Shown: positions 1-8,677 of the stretch, one piece after another
Layout: each line of letters starts with the position of its first letter
Position numbering within the stretch: the first letter of the stretch is position 1
From: an uncultured Lachnospiraceae bacterium
Lineage (GTDB): Bacteria; Bacillota; Clostridia; Lachnospirales; Lachnospiraceae
Length of the DNA: 52,080 nt
Reading direction: 5' to 3'
Assembly: GCA_946405625.1 (NCBI GenBank)
Contig: CAMJHQ010000024.1
Coordinates: forward strand, 1-52,080
Translations under genes and position numbers: made by a program
The notes under the pieces: model-generated
Told to the model about the DNA's origin: nothing
The model's database searches: none
The model's input: only the letters and a program-made list of their open reading frames with translations

Positions 1-55
1 CGGATCAATCATCATCTAGCAGATTGCTCATCATCTCCGGATCAATCATCATCTA
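1..55. repeat. Direct repeat at the 3' end of the first gene
   Basis: A 17-base string (CGGATCAATCATCATCT) occurs at 1-17 and again at 39-55, period 38. On the minus strand the inner copy is the last codons and stop of the gene at 42-845. The outer copy lies just downstream and is preceded by a degenerate copy of the same coding end (it would read MSNLLDDD then stop). It looks like a small tandem duplication of a gene end. The window edge cuts it, so more copies may follow. Confidence 0.8.
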
Positions 56-845
56 TACCGATCAGATTCTGCGTCAGCTTTTTGTAATCTCTGTAATATG
101 TAACAGCCACAACTTTGTTGCTTGTTCCGTTTACCGTCATAACAAGACAGTCATTGTTCTTTTTATTATAATAATAGTACGCATTTGATTGTCCGCCTGC
201 CAGATCAAGGATTGTAACCATACACTTTTCATATACATAGGTTGTCTTCTTAACTGCTTCGGCTTCCGTCATACCTACGCTTACGCCGTACATTTCCCAT
301 TTTCTTTCGGCAAGATGTATTCCTCCAAACTCTCCATCAACCATGAAAGGATATATATCCCCGCCGGAATAAGCCTCTATAGTGATATTGTCAGCCAGTT
401 TCGGTATATACTTATCCATTTTCGTATCTCTGGTAAATTCTCCGTCGATCTGGGCGTCCAGCTCATCATAAGATGAATGCATAAAAGGCGTAAGATCCTT
501 CGTTTTGGGATGAATTACCGTTTTATAAAGTATTACCGGTAAAATCAAAAGAATTATCACCGCAATGATAAACTTTATCAACTTAACATCAAACAGGAAT
601 TTAGCACCTGAATCTTTCGGTACTGTCGCATATCTCCTGTCGGGTATTATCGGCGGAGAAGCCGGCGGTCTTATACTGCTTCCCTGCGGATTTACAACAT
701 CAAACTCAAGTTCCGGATTAAACTCCGGTTCGCCGTTTCCGCCTTCCTTCGGCTCCCGTGCCGTAGTACTCTCAGTCCAGGAGCTGCCGTAATAACCTCT
801 TGCCGGTTCATCTCCCGAATCATCATGCTTTATCTGTAATGCCAT
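42..845 (-). CDS. Single-span membrane protein of unknown function
   Basis: 267 residues, family not recognised. Residues 1-87 are hydrophilic and rich in Pro, Gly, Ser and Glu. One membrane segment follows at about 90-110 (IKFIIAVIILLILPVILYK), then an extracellular domain of about 150 residues with the pattern YGVSVGMTEAEAVKKTTYVYE. That pattern recalls small 'bounded by one hairpin' sensor or lipoprotein domains, but I cannot name it. There is no signal peptide, so the orientation (N-terminus inside) is inferred. The start is supported by a GGGGGAAAG ribosome binding site. It is the last visible gene of the operon that starts at 4315, 39 bases after the AMP ligase. Confidence 0.75.
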   Translation of the reverse strand: MALQIKHDDSGDEPARGYYGSSWTESTTAREPKEGGNGEPEFNPELEFDVVNPQGSSIRPPASPPIIPDRRYATVPKDSGAKFLFDVKLIKFIIAVIILLILPVILYKTVIHPKTKDLTPFMHSSYDELDAQIDGEFTRDTKMDKYIPKLADNITIEAYSGGDIYPFMVDGEFGGIHLAERKWEMYGVSVGMTEAEAVKKTTYVYEKCMVTILDLAGGQSNAYYYYNKKNNDCLVMTVNGTSNKVVAVTYYRDYKKLTQNLIGIDDD

Positions 846-884
846 TTATCTTTCCCCCTGATAAATATAATACTTATTTTTTCT

Positions 885-2297
885 TTACTTCTTGTAATAC
901 TTTTCCAGTGCACTGTATAGCACTTTACCCGAATCATTCTTCGGGATTTCATCTATCACAACAGGATTAAATGCAACCTGATTAAGTCCTGTCTTCATTG
1001 CAACAAAACTCTTTACCTCATCCTTAAGGCTTTCATCCGTTACAAAGATATACATATGATCGTCAATTCCTCCGCAGGCTACTCCTATCCCTTCGAAGTG
1101 TCCCTTGATCATACGCTCAACCTCATCAAGATTTACCCTGTTGCCGTAAACCTTAAGAAATCTCTTCTTTCGTCCAACGATATAGTAGAAGCCTTCCTCA
1201 TCAAACTCTGCCATATCACCGGTCTGAAGAATTCCGCCTCTCTCATCACCGAGAGCAAGGTCTTCACCCTTCTCGGCATAACCCAGGGTTACATTCGGAC
1301 CTTCATATACAAGCTCGCCCGTTACGCGAGGTGTAGTTATATTCTTACCATCAGTATCTATCAGATGAAATGTACCGCCCGGTATGGCAATTCCCATAGA
1401 ACCGCATTTGCTTACGGCATACTCTGCAGGAAGATATCCCATTCTTGCGGTGGCCTCACACTGACCATACATAATGATAAATTTCTTACCATTCTTTTCA
1501 GCATAATCAGCAAACTTACTGTGAAGCTCTACTATAAGCTTTCCACCCGCCTGAGTCATGTATCTGAGCGACGGTAGATCCATTCTTGTAAATCTGAGCT
1601 TATCGAGCATTTCATATGTGTATGGAACACCACCGAAGGATGTTGCTCCCTCAGACTTGAAAAATGTCCAGAAATCCTTCTGCATCAAGCCTTTATCTGT
1701 AACCAGGAGCTCCGCTCCCACAAGAAAATGACTGTTAATTATCGAAAGTCCGTATGTATAATTCATCGGAAGCGTTGTGATCGGCTTCTCACTTGAATCA
1801 AGCTCCAGATACTCCGCAATGGACTTTGCATTTGCAAGAACATTGCTATAGCTCTGACGGACAAACTTCGGACTTCCCGTCGATCCCGATGTTGTAAGAA
1901 GAAGGCACAGTTCATCATTCAGAGTATATGACTCATCATAGTTTGTCTTAAGGAGAACATAATCCATAAATGAATATACATTCTCGAAATCCTTGAAATC
2001 TTCTTCCATATCTTCCGGACCCCAGATAAAAGAAGGCTTATATATGCTAAGAAGGTTATCCAGAAGTTCTCTCTCGAGAGCAGCACTAAGAAGTACCGGA
2101 ACAACTCTTTTTTCAATAAATGATGCATATCCGACAACCGAACCTACTGTATTTCGGCATAACGAAAAGACAAGGCATCTCTCTCCTATCTTCTCGTATA
2201 TAGCTGCCTTTTCCTTACAAAGTCCCTCATATGTAACGATGCTTCCAAACTCATCCTTAACGGCAGGAGCATCCCCAAATCTGCTAAAATCCCACAT
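885..2297 (-). CDS. AMP-forming acyl/aminoacyl ligase (adenylation enzyme)
   Basis: 470 residues, a full-length but compact member of the ANL superfamily. These enzymes activate a carboxylic acid as acyl-AMP and load it on CoA or a carrier protein. Visible motifs are the phosphate loop TTSGSTGSPK (about 135-144), the A5 motif YGQCEATARMGYLP (277-290), TGD at 359-361, the hinge GRKKRFLKVYGNRV (375-388) and the catalytic lysine in NDSGK at about 458. The start has AAAGGA six bases upstream. It follows the DUF2142-like gene by 53 bases. No carrier protein is fused to it. The two free ACPs at 25.8-26.3 kb are possible partners, which is an inference. Substrate unknown. Confidence 0.88.
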   Translation of the reverse strand: MWDFSRFGDAPAVKDEFGSIVTYEGLCKEKAAIYEKIGERCLVFSLCRNTVGSVVGYASFIEKRVVPVLLSAALERELLDNLLSIYKPSFIWGPEDMEEDFKDFENVYSFMDYVLLKTNYDESYTLNDELCLLLTTSGSTGSPKFVRQSYSNVLANAKSIAEYLELDSSEKPITTLPMNYTYGLSIINSHFLVGAELLVTDKGLMQKDFWTFFKSEGATSFGGVPYTYEMLDKLRFTRMDLPSLRYMTQAGGKLIVELHSKFADYAEKNGKKFIIMYGQCEATARMGYLPAEYAVSKCGSMGIAIPGGTFHLIDTDGKNITTPRVTGELVYEGPNVTLGYAEKGEDLALGDERGGILQTGDMAEFDEEGFYYIVGRKKRFLKVYGNRVNLDEVERMIKGHFEGIGVACGGIDDHMYIFVTDESLKDEVKSFVAMKTGLNQVAFNPVVIDEIPKNDSGKVLYSALEKYYKK

Positions 2298-2350
2298 AAC
2301 AAGTCCTTTCCGACAGCCGCTTTACGATACCCCTGCAGCTATCTGATTTT

Positions 2351-4315
2351 CTATAAATATGCCTGCACTGTACTTACAGCTGCCATTATTACCGCAAGGA
2401 GAAGACATGCAACTTCAATGAAGATTCTGCTCTCCGTCTTTCCTTCGATACATTTTCTCTTAAATGCTAATCCGAGTGGAAGAATAAGCGGAATAAAATA
2501 CCAGCCCTGAATTCCACCGAATAATCCACTCATTCTATTATTCATAGCAAAATGACCTGCTGCCATAATGCCTGCTGTAAGAATCACTGCAAGCACTGCA
2601 AGAATACGTCCCTTAGCAGAGATTACATTTTCAGAATCCTTCTTACTGCATATGATCATCTCGACTATGATAACCAATCCGACAATGATCCAAATGATAC
2701 TGCTATATCCGAACAGTCCCTTACCGAATACTCCTCCGAACAACTGACCTATCCAGTTTGAACCGGTTGCTGCATTTGCGATGTCAGCATCAGCCGGAAC
2801 AGAATAACCGCTTGCAACTATGTACCAGCCGATTCCCGCTGCCACTGAAGTAAGAAGCGTGATACATTTATATGCTTTCGCGCCTATCTTCGATGCAAAT
2901 CCTTCATCCTTTACAAGGAATATAAGGAGTACGAGCGGCAAGAATCTAAGTCCCGAAAATGCGATAAGAATACTCATCAGAAGCAGAACTGCCTTATCTA
3001 TAAGTTTTACCTTATCCTTACTCATTGTTCTACAGATATATGCTATATAGAAAAGCGTCATAGCAAGAAGTGTGCCCTCTGCAGAATATGAAACCATAAG
3101 CGCCAGAGATACAGGATTCATTGCTACCGCAAGCATGAGCAGGCGTCTGTCAGGTATCAGGCAGATAGCTCCTATAACAAGTAGCATATTGATAAGCAGT
3201 GCAAAGAACCGACCGAATCCGTAGAACAGGAATACATTCTGCGTAAACATACTTCCAAGCTTAAGACCAATGGCCTGTGGAATATATGCAGTCGGAGAAT
3301 TAAGTGCCTGAACAGGATTATCTACTGTAATATAATCCGTTGCAAAATTATGCTCCATCAGATTTTCCTGACGGGTATAAAGGAAACTTGCCCCAGTATC
3401 CGACTTAACTGATTTGGTTACATTTTTTATGCCATTATATAGCTCCTGGGATATGGTAGCAGTTCCCACAGCATTTTCAGACTTATCAGAAAAAAACTTC
3501 CCTTCAGATATTTCGAAAGCTCGAAGGAAATGTCCTTCTTCATCAAATACGCTGTTGTAAGGTGTGATAAGGAAGAATACTACTGCTGCCGCAGCAAAAA
3601 TCATAGAAAAAACAAATGATTCCTTCTTGCCTTTCTTGTAAAACAGGAATGCGATAAGCCCCAAAAGAACGAGCGAAAGCTCAATAGAATAGATATAACT
3701 TGCAAATGAGCTGTAAACTGTTGTATGTACCCAGTTCCTGCCATTAAGGCCAATCGAACCATAACCGTAATCCGAAGATTTACCTGTTATAATTCCAATA
3801 TTACTATCTTCCTCTGCCCATGCATCCAGATAATAATTTGCATTCTGCATCAGGCCAAGTCCCTCGAATGACAGGAAATAGTATCCGTCAACGATATCAT
3901 CAGAATGTACTTCCCACTGATTAACCGGCAAGCCATAAGGTTCCAGCATATCGATAATGATAAAGCTGTTCTTATCCGGATCAGGAGTCATGTAAATCCT
4001 TACTCCGTATGTATCATCAGTCGGAATCGAAATAACCTGCGTTGTTTTTTCTTCCTTTGCAGGATAAACCAATTCATATTCGTCACCCGGAACAAGTGCA
4101 CTTTCCTTAGCCTTTGAGAAGAACAATGCATTGATTCCAAGAATGGCAATTTCCGCTATGATAAGATATATAAAAACACCCATGGTTTCATTCTTGGAAA
4201 GCGTGATCTCATCCTGCTTCTTCTTAGCCATTTTCGGCTTCTTTGATTCGGATTCATCTTCCTGCCCTGTCTTCTCATATTCTTCGTTTTCCGTAATGTT
4301 CTTGTTGTCGTCCAT
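2351..4315 (-). CDS. DUF2142-like polytopic membrane protein
   Basis: 654 residues. The N-terminus is charged (K/E-rich, residues 1-45), followed by a first membrane segment at about 47-67 and an extracytoplasmic domain of about 140 residues. Many further membrane helices then run to the C-terminus. The signature PYNSVFDEEGHFLRAFEIS after the second group of helices matches the acidic 'DE-x-H' loop of DUF2142 and related GT-C fold proteins, which use polyprenyl-phosphate sugars. It may therefore be a surface-glycan transferase, but no activity can be read directly. An extended -10 promoter lies just upstream. It heads the operon with the AMP ligase and the unknown membrane protein. Confidence 0.8.
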   Translation of the reverse strand: MDDNKNITENEEYEKTGQEDESESKKPKMAKKKQDEITLSKNETMGVFIYLIIAEIAILGINALFFSKAKESALVPGDEYELVYPAKEEKTTQVISIPTDDTYGVRIYMTPDPDKNSFIIIDMLEPYGLPVNQWEVHSDDIVDGYYFLSFEGLGLMQNANYYLDAWAEEDSNIGIITGKSSDYGYGSIGLNGRNWVHTTVYSSFASYIYSIELSLVLLGLIAFLFYKKGKKESFVFSMIFAAAAVVFFLITPYNSVFDEEGHFLRAFEISEGKFFSDKSENAVGTATISQELYNGIKNVTKSVKSDTGASFLYTRQENLMEHNFATDYITVDNPVQALNSPTAYIPQAIGLKLGSMFTQNVFLFYGFGRFFALLINMLLVIGAICLIPDRRLLMLAVAMNPVSLALMVSYSAEGTLLAMTLFYIAYICRTMSKDKVKLIDKAVLLLMSILIAFSGLRFLPLVLLIFLVKDEGFASKIGAKAYKCITLLTSVAAGIGWYIVASGYSVPADADIANAATGSNWIGQLFGGVFGKGLFGYSSIIWIIVGLVIIVEMIICSKKDSENVISAKGRILAVLAVILTAGIMAAGHFAMNNRMSGLFGGIQGWYFIPLILPLGLAFKRKCIEGKTESRIFIEVACLLLAVIMAAVSTVQAYL

Positions 4316-4363
4316 TTCTTAACCCTTCACGTAATAGTCTTAATCTTTAGTAAGTCATATAAA

Positions 4364-4372
4364 ATTATACCA
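4364..4372 (-). promoter_or_regulatory. Extended -10 promoter for the DUF2142 operon
   Basis: The minus strand reads TGGTATAAT, a perfect extended -10 (TGnTATAAT), about 49 bases before the ATG at 4315. No good -35 is seen, as is common for extended -10 promoters. It lies only about 8 bases beyond the T-tract of the preceding terminator, so termination and initiation are packed together. Confidence 0.65.
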
Positions 4373-4379
4373 TAAACAA

Positions 4380-4417
4380 GACAAAAACCCACTAAGTTTT
4401 CTCATACTCAGTGAGTT
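4380..4417 (-). terminator. Rho-independent terminator of the flippase gene
   Basis: A 12-base-pair stem (4386-4397 with 4406-4417; two G-T wobble pairs) with an 8-base loop is followed on the minus strand by TTTTTGTC. The stem includes the last codons and the stop of the flippase gene. It should separate the sugar cassette from the downstream DUF2142 operon. Confidence 0.75.
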
Positions 4418-5685
4418 TTGTCATCTTTTTTATATACGATCATAAATACTATAGCATAATACAGGCTGAGCAAGGTAAGTAATGCCAGATAGAACAGTAC
4501 CGCACCTCTAAGCTCATGCTTTCTTACAATCATGTCAGAAAGGATAAATGCCACAGCAGCACATAAGATATAACCTGAACAAACAAGCTTCTGATGTCTC
4601 ATAATAGTAAGTGCATTGACAAAGATGCCTGCCAATCCCATAAATCCACTGGCTACAACTATCAAAAGTATATCGGCCTTATAAGGTGCGAGATCCGTGT
4701 TATATAAAAGCGACATAACCGGAACTCCGATTGCATACGCTCCTATCAGACACACTACTGTGATCACAAGAACATAGAACAACTGCTTCAAAAAAAGTCT
4801 TATAAACTGCTTCTTTTCCCTTTCTGCCCACATACGGGATATTTTTACCATGATCGGATTAAAAATGAAACTCGACAGAAGGCCTACCACAAAGACAGGC
4901 ATGGTAACATATCCATATATAGCCTGTCCCTTATCATCCATAAATCTGTCAATTGAATATTTCGGAGCAGAGCCAATATAACTGGAGAAAAAGTTTGCAA
5001 GGAAAAGAGGCATAACTGCCAAAAACAATTTCACCACTTTTGAAGCTATCAGCTTTCCCTTACCATTTACTGTATCCAATGTTTCACGCGTCATAATAAG
5101 AAACAAGGTCATAACCGCAAAAGTATATATAGTAGAAATCGTAACCGAAAACAAAAGATTACGAGAAACTATCACAAGTACAATAAAGAGAATTATAGTT
5201 GATATAACACGTAATGCCATGCATTTCGCTCCAATATCAAGCCTTCCCTTCTTCTGATAATCACCGTAGTAAACATCTTCATAAGCTTCCGCAACGCGCA
5301 TCATACACATCCATATGACTACACCGGTCTTGAACGCTGAATATCCCACCGTAAATGCCGAATAAAGTGTATATACTACAGAGACCATTATCATTGCTGC
5401 GCATGATATAACTCTCGACATATGATAATCTCTGAACGAAAATTCATCCTTCAGATCCGAAACCTGATACGGACGCATTCCAAATTTACCGATAAAAAGG
5501 AACAAATTGGAGCTTGTATTACCTAAAAGATATATTCCCCTCATATCCATGCCTAAAACATGTGAAATAACTATAAGCATAATAACGGACTGAAAAGCCG
5601 AAGTCATACCGCTGACCATGTTCCAGAAAGCACCGCTGTGAGTTATATTTTTACTTGTCATTAGGAAGTTTTTAAGTTTATTCAC
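4408..5685 (-). CDS. Wzx-type polysaccharide flippase (MOP superfamily)
   Basis: 425 residues, hydrophobic throughout, with roughly 12 predicted membrane helices starting at about residue 20. The N-terminal pattern NITHSGAFWNMVSGMTSAFQS is typical of O-antigen/capsule flippases of the MATE-like MOP superfamily. These move undecaprenyl-linked glycan units across the membrane. The first codon appears to be GTG, with AAGGG about 11 bases upstream; an in-frame ATG eight codons later has no clear ribosome binding site. It lies 197 bases downstream of the epimerase gene, after a hairpin, and ends in its own terminator. The context suggests export of a glycan carrying the nonulosonic acid. No Wzy polymerase is recognised nearby. 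Confidence 0.85.
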   Translation of the reverse strand: MNKLKNFLMTSKNITHSGAFWNMVSGMTSAFQSVIMLIVISHVLGMDMRGIYLLGNTSSNLFLFIGKFGMRPYQVSDLKDEFSFRDYHMSRVISCAAMIMVSVVYTLYSAFTVGYSAFKTGVVIWMCMMRVAEAYEDVYYGDYQKKGRLDIGAKCMALRVISTIILFIVLVIVSRNLLFSVTISTIYTFAVMTLFLIMTRETLDTVNGKGKLIASKVVKLFLAVMPLFLANFFSSYIGSAPKYSIDRFMDDKGQAIYGYVTMPVFVVGLLSSFIFNPIMVKISRMWAEREKKQFIRLFLKQLFYVLVITVVCLIGAYAIGVPVMSLLYNTDLAPYKADILLIVVASGFMGLAGIFVNALTIMRHQKLVCSGYILCAAVAFILSDMIVRKHELRGAVLFYLALLTLLSLYYAIVFMIVYKKDDKTH

Positions 5686-5799
5686 AATCAGGTGTACCCT
5701 TCGATATAATCCCTATATTCCTCTTTAAATATAAATAAGTTTCACAACAATATCCAAAAATCTATAAAATCAAATTTAACCTTCACCAATTACAATAAA

Positions 5800-5848
5800 T
5801 AGTTTCCTGTAAGTCAGCTTACAGCATACCCAACTCATCAGGAAACTA
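5800..5848 (-). terminator. Hairpin region after the nonulosonate genes, possible terminator or attenuator
   Basis: The 197-base gap 5686-5882 contains a 10-base inverted repeat (5800-5809 with 5839-5848) and, inside it, a 7-base stem CTGTAAG/CTTACAG (5807-5813 with 5818-5824). The two stems share CTG, so they cannot both form fully. The minus-strand sequence after the outer stem (TTTATTG) is only weakly T-rich. I see no clear promoter in the rest of the gap. Confidence 0.4.
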
Positions 5849-5882
5849 ATTTACAAAATTGCACAGTTTTATTTATTGAATA

Positions 5883-7046
5883 TTATTTTAAATCATAAAA
5901 TGACTTTTTCAAATCGATAGATTCATTATTTACCATATAAAGAATCTTTTCTGCAATCCTTTCAGAAGCATGTCCGTCGCCATAAGGACTCACTACCTTT
6001 CTACATAATTCTTTATGTGCATCACTAAGTGCAGTATCTATTCCTCGCTTTATACTCTCCGCATCATCATTACAATTAATAATACTATCACATTGTAATC
6101 TTCCTCTTTGTCTATCACCTATATTAACTGTTGGAATACCAAATGCAGGTGTTTCAATAATTCCACTAGATGAATTTCCTAAAACAAATTCTGCAAATCG
6201 CATAAGAGATAAATACTTTCGGACACCTAATGAAGAAAAAACATAAAGATTATCTATTCTATCAGCCGCCTGATCCAGTAGTTCATTAATTCTAGCCCCA
6301 CCCTGATCAGCATTTGATTTTGTAACAATAAATGAAATGTCCGGAAAACAATTAATAGCCTCAATAAAAGCATTAATTTTATCGTCAACTAAGCCATTAT
6401 CCATAGTAACAGGATGATATGTACATAATGCATATTTATGAACAGATATTCCAATACTATTTAGTGCCTGTTCCTTACTCATATCTGCAATAGACAGAAT
6501 ATTATCTAAACTTGTTGATCCATAGTTAAATACTCTATCCGGAGATTCTCCCAATTGAATAACTCTTTTTTTACTATCCTCATTTGTAACAAAATGAAGA
6601 TAACTAATTTTCGTTATTGCATGTCTAATCCATTCGTCAATAGCACCTTCTGTAATATCTCCACCACAAAGATGAAATATAGGTGTTTTCGTATTTCCCG
6701 CAGCAATTGCAATAGCCAAAGTTTCATATCTATCACCCAATAAAACAACCGCATAGTATCTGTTTTTAATAAACAGTTCAGTAAACTTTGATAACGTATT
6801 TGCCTGATTGTTAGAAATGTCCCATTCCGTTTCAGATCTGACAGGTATCTGGATCTTATGATCAATCCTTACTCCATCTTCTAATATTTCATTTATAGTT
6901 GAACCATATGCGTCACTCAGATGAGTTCCAGTTACTATGAGATCCACTTTAAAATTATCATTTTCATTTTTTCGAAGTTCTTTTATAATCGGTGCTAATA
7001 GGCCATATTCCGCTCTGGTTGCTGTTACTATTGCAATTCTTTTCAT
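5883..7046 (-). CDS. legG: Hydrolysing NDP-sugar 2-epimerase (LegG/NeuC type)
   Basis: 387 residues, the normal length for hydrolysing UDP- or GDP-N-acetylhexosamine 2-epimerases (GT-B fold). These remove the nucleotide and invert C2, giving the ManNAc-type sugar used by the synthase. The N-terminal motif TATRAEYGLLAPI, the HLCGGDITEGAIDEWIRH segment and the late NSSSGIIETPAFGIPTVNIGDRQ segment identify the family. In legionaminic acid pathways this is LegG and acts on the 2,4-diacetamido-trideoxy sugar nucleotide. In sialic acid pathways it is NeuC and acts on UDP-GlcNAc. The dehydratase and aminotransferase in the same operon favour LegG. It overlaps the synthase gene by four bases (ATGA), a sign of coupled translation. 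Confidence 0.9.
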   Translation of the reverse strand: MKRIAIVTATRAEYGLLAPIIKELRKNENDNFKVDLIVTGTHLSDAYGSTINEILEDGVRIDHKIQIPVRSETEWDISNNQANTLSKFTELFIKNRYYAVVLLGDRYETLAIAIAAGNTKTPIFHLCGGDITEGAIDEWIRHAITKISYLHFVTNEDSKKRVIQLGESPDRVFNYGSTSLDNILSIADMSKEQALNSIGISVHKYALCTYHPVTMDNGLVDDKINAFIEAINCFPDISFIVTKSNADQGGARINELLDQAADRIDNLYVFSSLGVRKYLSLMRFAEFVLGNSSSGIIETPAFGIPTVNIGDRQRGRLQCDSIINCNDDAESIKRGIDTALSDAHKELCRKVVSPYGDGHASERIAEKILYMVNNESIDLKKSFYDLK

Positions 7047-8035
7047 AGTTCGATTAATTCATCCTCTTCAAAATCTCTTTTTGCAACTTTTCCAACCACA
7101 TCAAACCATCTCATTGGGCTTATTCCCGTACCTGGTCGTTTAACAGTCAAGTTTTCTTCAGTAAACACTTCACCGCATTTAATATTTTTACATGCCACAA
7201 CACTTTTTCTTGCGACCGAAATATTCTTTATTTCCGACGGCGATGGCGTTTTATCTCCTGATCCAATTGCTTTCTCAATGTTTCTAATGCCCTTTACCAT
7301 CATCTCCATTTCATGAGGTTCAAGGCTCGCCTTATGATCCGGACCTTCGAGATTGTTATCTAATGTAAAGTGTTTTTCAATAATTGTTGCTCCCATAGCT
7401 ACAGCTGCAATAGGAACTTCTATTCCTTTTGTATGATCAGAATACCCTACTTCGTATCCAAATATATCCTTTAGCGTATTCATTGCCTTCAGATTTACAT
7501 CTTCATATGGGGTCGGATATTCGGTATTACAATGAAGCAGCTTAATACTTCCTACACCATAATTAGTTAATACATCAATTGCATCTTTTATCTCAGAAAT
7601 ATTACACATGCCTGTCGACATAACTACAGGTTTGTGAGTTTGGGCAATAGCTCTAAGATATGGAAGATTTGTTACTTCTCCTGATGGAATCTTCCAAAAT
7701 GGCATATCAATACTATCCAGAAATTCAATACTTGCTTGATCAAAAGGAGTTGATAAAAAACATATCCCAACTTTGTCGCAATATTCTTTAATTTTTATAA
7801 ACTCATCATAAGATAATTCCAGTTTCCGAAGCATATCTATCTGAAATCCATCACCAGTAGTACCCTGCTGATACTTAGCTTTTTTTGCATTTTTTGATAC
7901 TAGTGCCGAAGAATCAAATGTTTGAAATTTGACACAGTCAACTCCAGCTTCTTTAGCAGCATCAACCAATTGACATGCCATTTCAAAACTGCCGTTATGG
8001 TTCACTCCTGCTTCTGCAATTATATATACGCTCAT
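7043..8035 (-). CDS. legI: Nonulosonic acid synthase (LegI/NeuB type)
   Basis: 330 residues. It condenses phosphoenolpyruvate with a 6-deoxy or N-acetyl mannosamine-type aldose to form a nine-carbon 2-keto acid in the cytoplasm. The TIM-barrel domain (about 1-265) shows AEAGVNHNGS near the start, GVDCVKFQTF at about 30-40, and EKHFTLDNNLEGPDHKASL at about 217-235. The C-terminal SAF (antifreeze-like) domain covers about 270-330, with SVVACKNIKCGEVFTEENL and the end motif KRPGTGISP. Length and architecture are normal. It overlaps the acetyltransferase gene by one base and the epimerase by four. Whether the product is legionaminic acid or a stereoisomer cannot be read from this protein. Confidence 0.93.
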   Translation of the reverse strand: MSVYIIAEAGVNHNGSFEMACQLVDAAKEAGVDCVKFQTFDSSALVSKNAKKAKYQQGTTGDGFQIDMLRKLELSYDEFIKIKEYCDKVGICFLSTPFDQASIEFLDSIDMPFWKIPSGEVTNLPYLRAIAQTHKPVVMSTGMCNISEIKDAIDVLTNYGVGSIKLLHCNTEYPTPYEDVNLKAMNTLKDIFGYEVGYSDHTKGIEVPIAAVAMGATIIEKHFTLDNNLEGPDHKASLEPHEMEMMVKGIRNIEKAIGSGDKTPSPSEIKNISVARKSVVACKNIKCGEVFTEENLTVKRPGTGISPMRWFDVVGKVAKRDFEEDELIEL

Positions 8036-8661
8036 TATTGCACCACCTTACATGGATTACCATAAGCCTTAACTTTGGTAGGAATATCCTTAACAACAAC
8101 ACTTCCGGCACCAACGATAGATTGACTTCCAACTGAAATACCTTGTATCACGACAGTCCCTGCCCCAATGTGAGTTTCATCACCTATTGATACATTACCA
8201 CATATTGTTGTCCCGGGACTTATATGTGAAAAGGATCCGACTACACAATCGTGTTCTATAATCGATCCAGTATTTAATATAGCACATTCCTTAACCAATG
8301 AATTTGTATTAACAACAGCTTTCTTTCCGATATATACACCCTCTTTTATCTCACAATTATTAGCAACAATAGCTGTAGGATCTATAATCGTAGCAATACT
8401 AATTCCATATGATTTAACCATCTCATATAGTTTTTTTCTTATTCTTACATCACCGACACTACCGACTGATATAAACGCTTCATTCCACCCTTTTTTATAT
8501 AATGCCTCTATATCATCATCAGTACCAATAACAGGAACCGCTGACATTGAAGAATCATTATTATCAATAATACCTATCTCATCATATAAATTCATGGAAA
8601 TTATACTATCAACAATTGAACGGCAATGTCCGCCCCCTCCAATTAATAGTAATCGTCTCAT
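8035..8661 (-). CDS. PglD/NeuD-type sugar acetyltransferase
   Basis: 208 residues. The N-terminal Rossmann-like half begins LLLIGGGGHCRSIVDSI and binds the nucleotide sugar. The C-terminal half is a left-handed beta-helix of hexapeptide repeats (for example IKEGVYIGKKAVVN and GNVSIGDETHIGAGTVV) that binds acetyl-CoA. PglD-like enzymes N-acetylate the 4-amino group of UDP- or GDP-linked 4-amino-4,6-dideoxy sugars, which is the LegH step. NeuD proteins of sialic acid loci are close relatives. An in-frame GTG two codons upstream lies too close to the AGGAG site, so the ATG at 8661 is preferred. It sits between aminotransferase and synthase, as the pathway would predict. Confidence 0.88.
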   Translation of the reverse strand: MRRLLLIGGGGHCRSIVDSIISMNLYDEIGIIDNNDSSMSAVPVIGTDDDIEALYKKGWNEAFISVGSVGDVRIRKKLYEMVKSYGISIATIIDPTAIVANNCEIKEGVYIGKKAVVNTNSLVKECAILNTGSIIEHDCVVGSFSHISPGTTICGNVSIGDETHIGAGTVVIQGISVGSQSIVGAGSVVVKDIPTKVKAYGNPCKVVQ

Positions 8662-8677
8662 AATCACTCCTAACCAT

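Noticed and set aside
1056-1577. Long open frame on the plus strand inside the AMP ligase
   Set aside because: It is antisense to a gene with all family motifs, and its translation has no recognisable pattern. The same holds for the other plus-strand frames opposite the minus-strand genes.
5883-8661. A plain N-acetylneuraminic acid (NeuBCD) operon
   Set aside because: The dehydratase, LegC-type aminotransferase and amidotransferase in the same run point to a 5,7-diamino-type nonulosonate; NeuAc synthesis would not need them.
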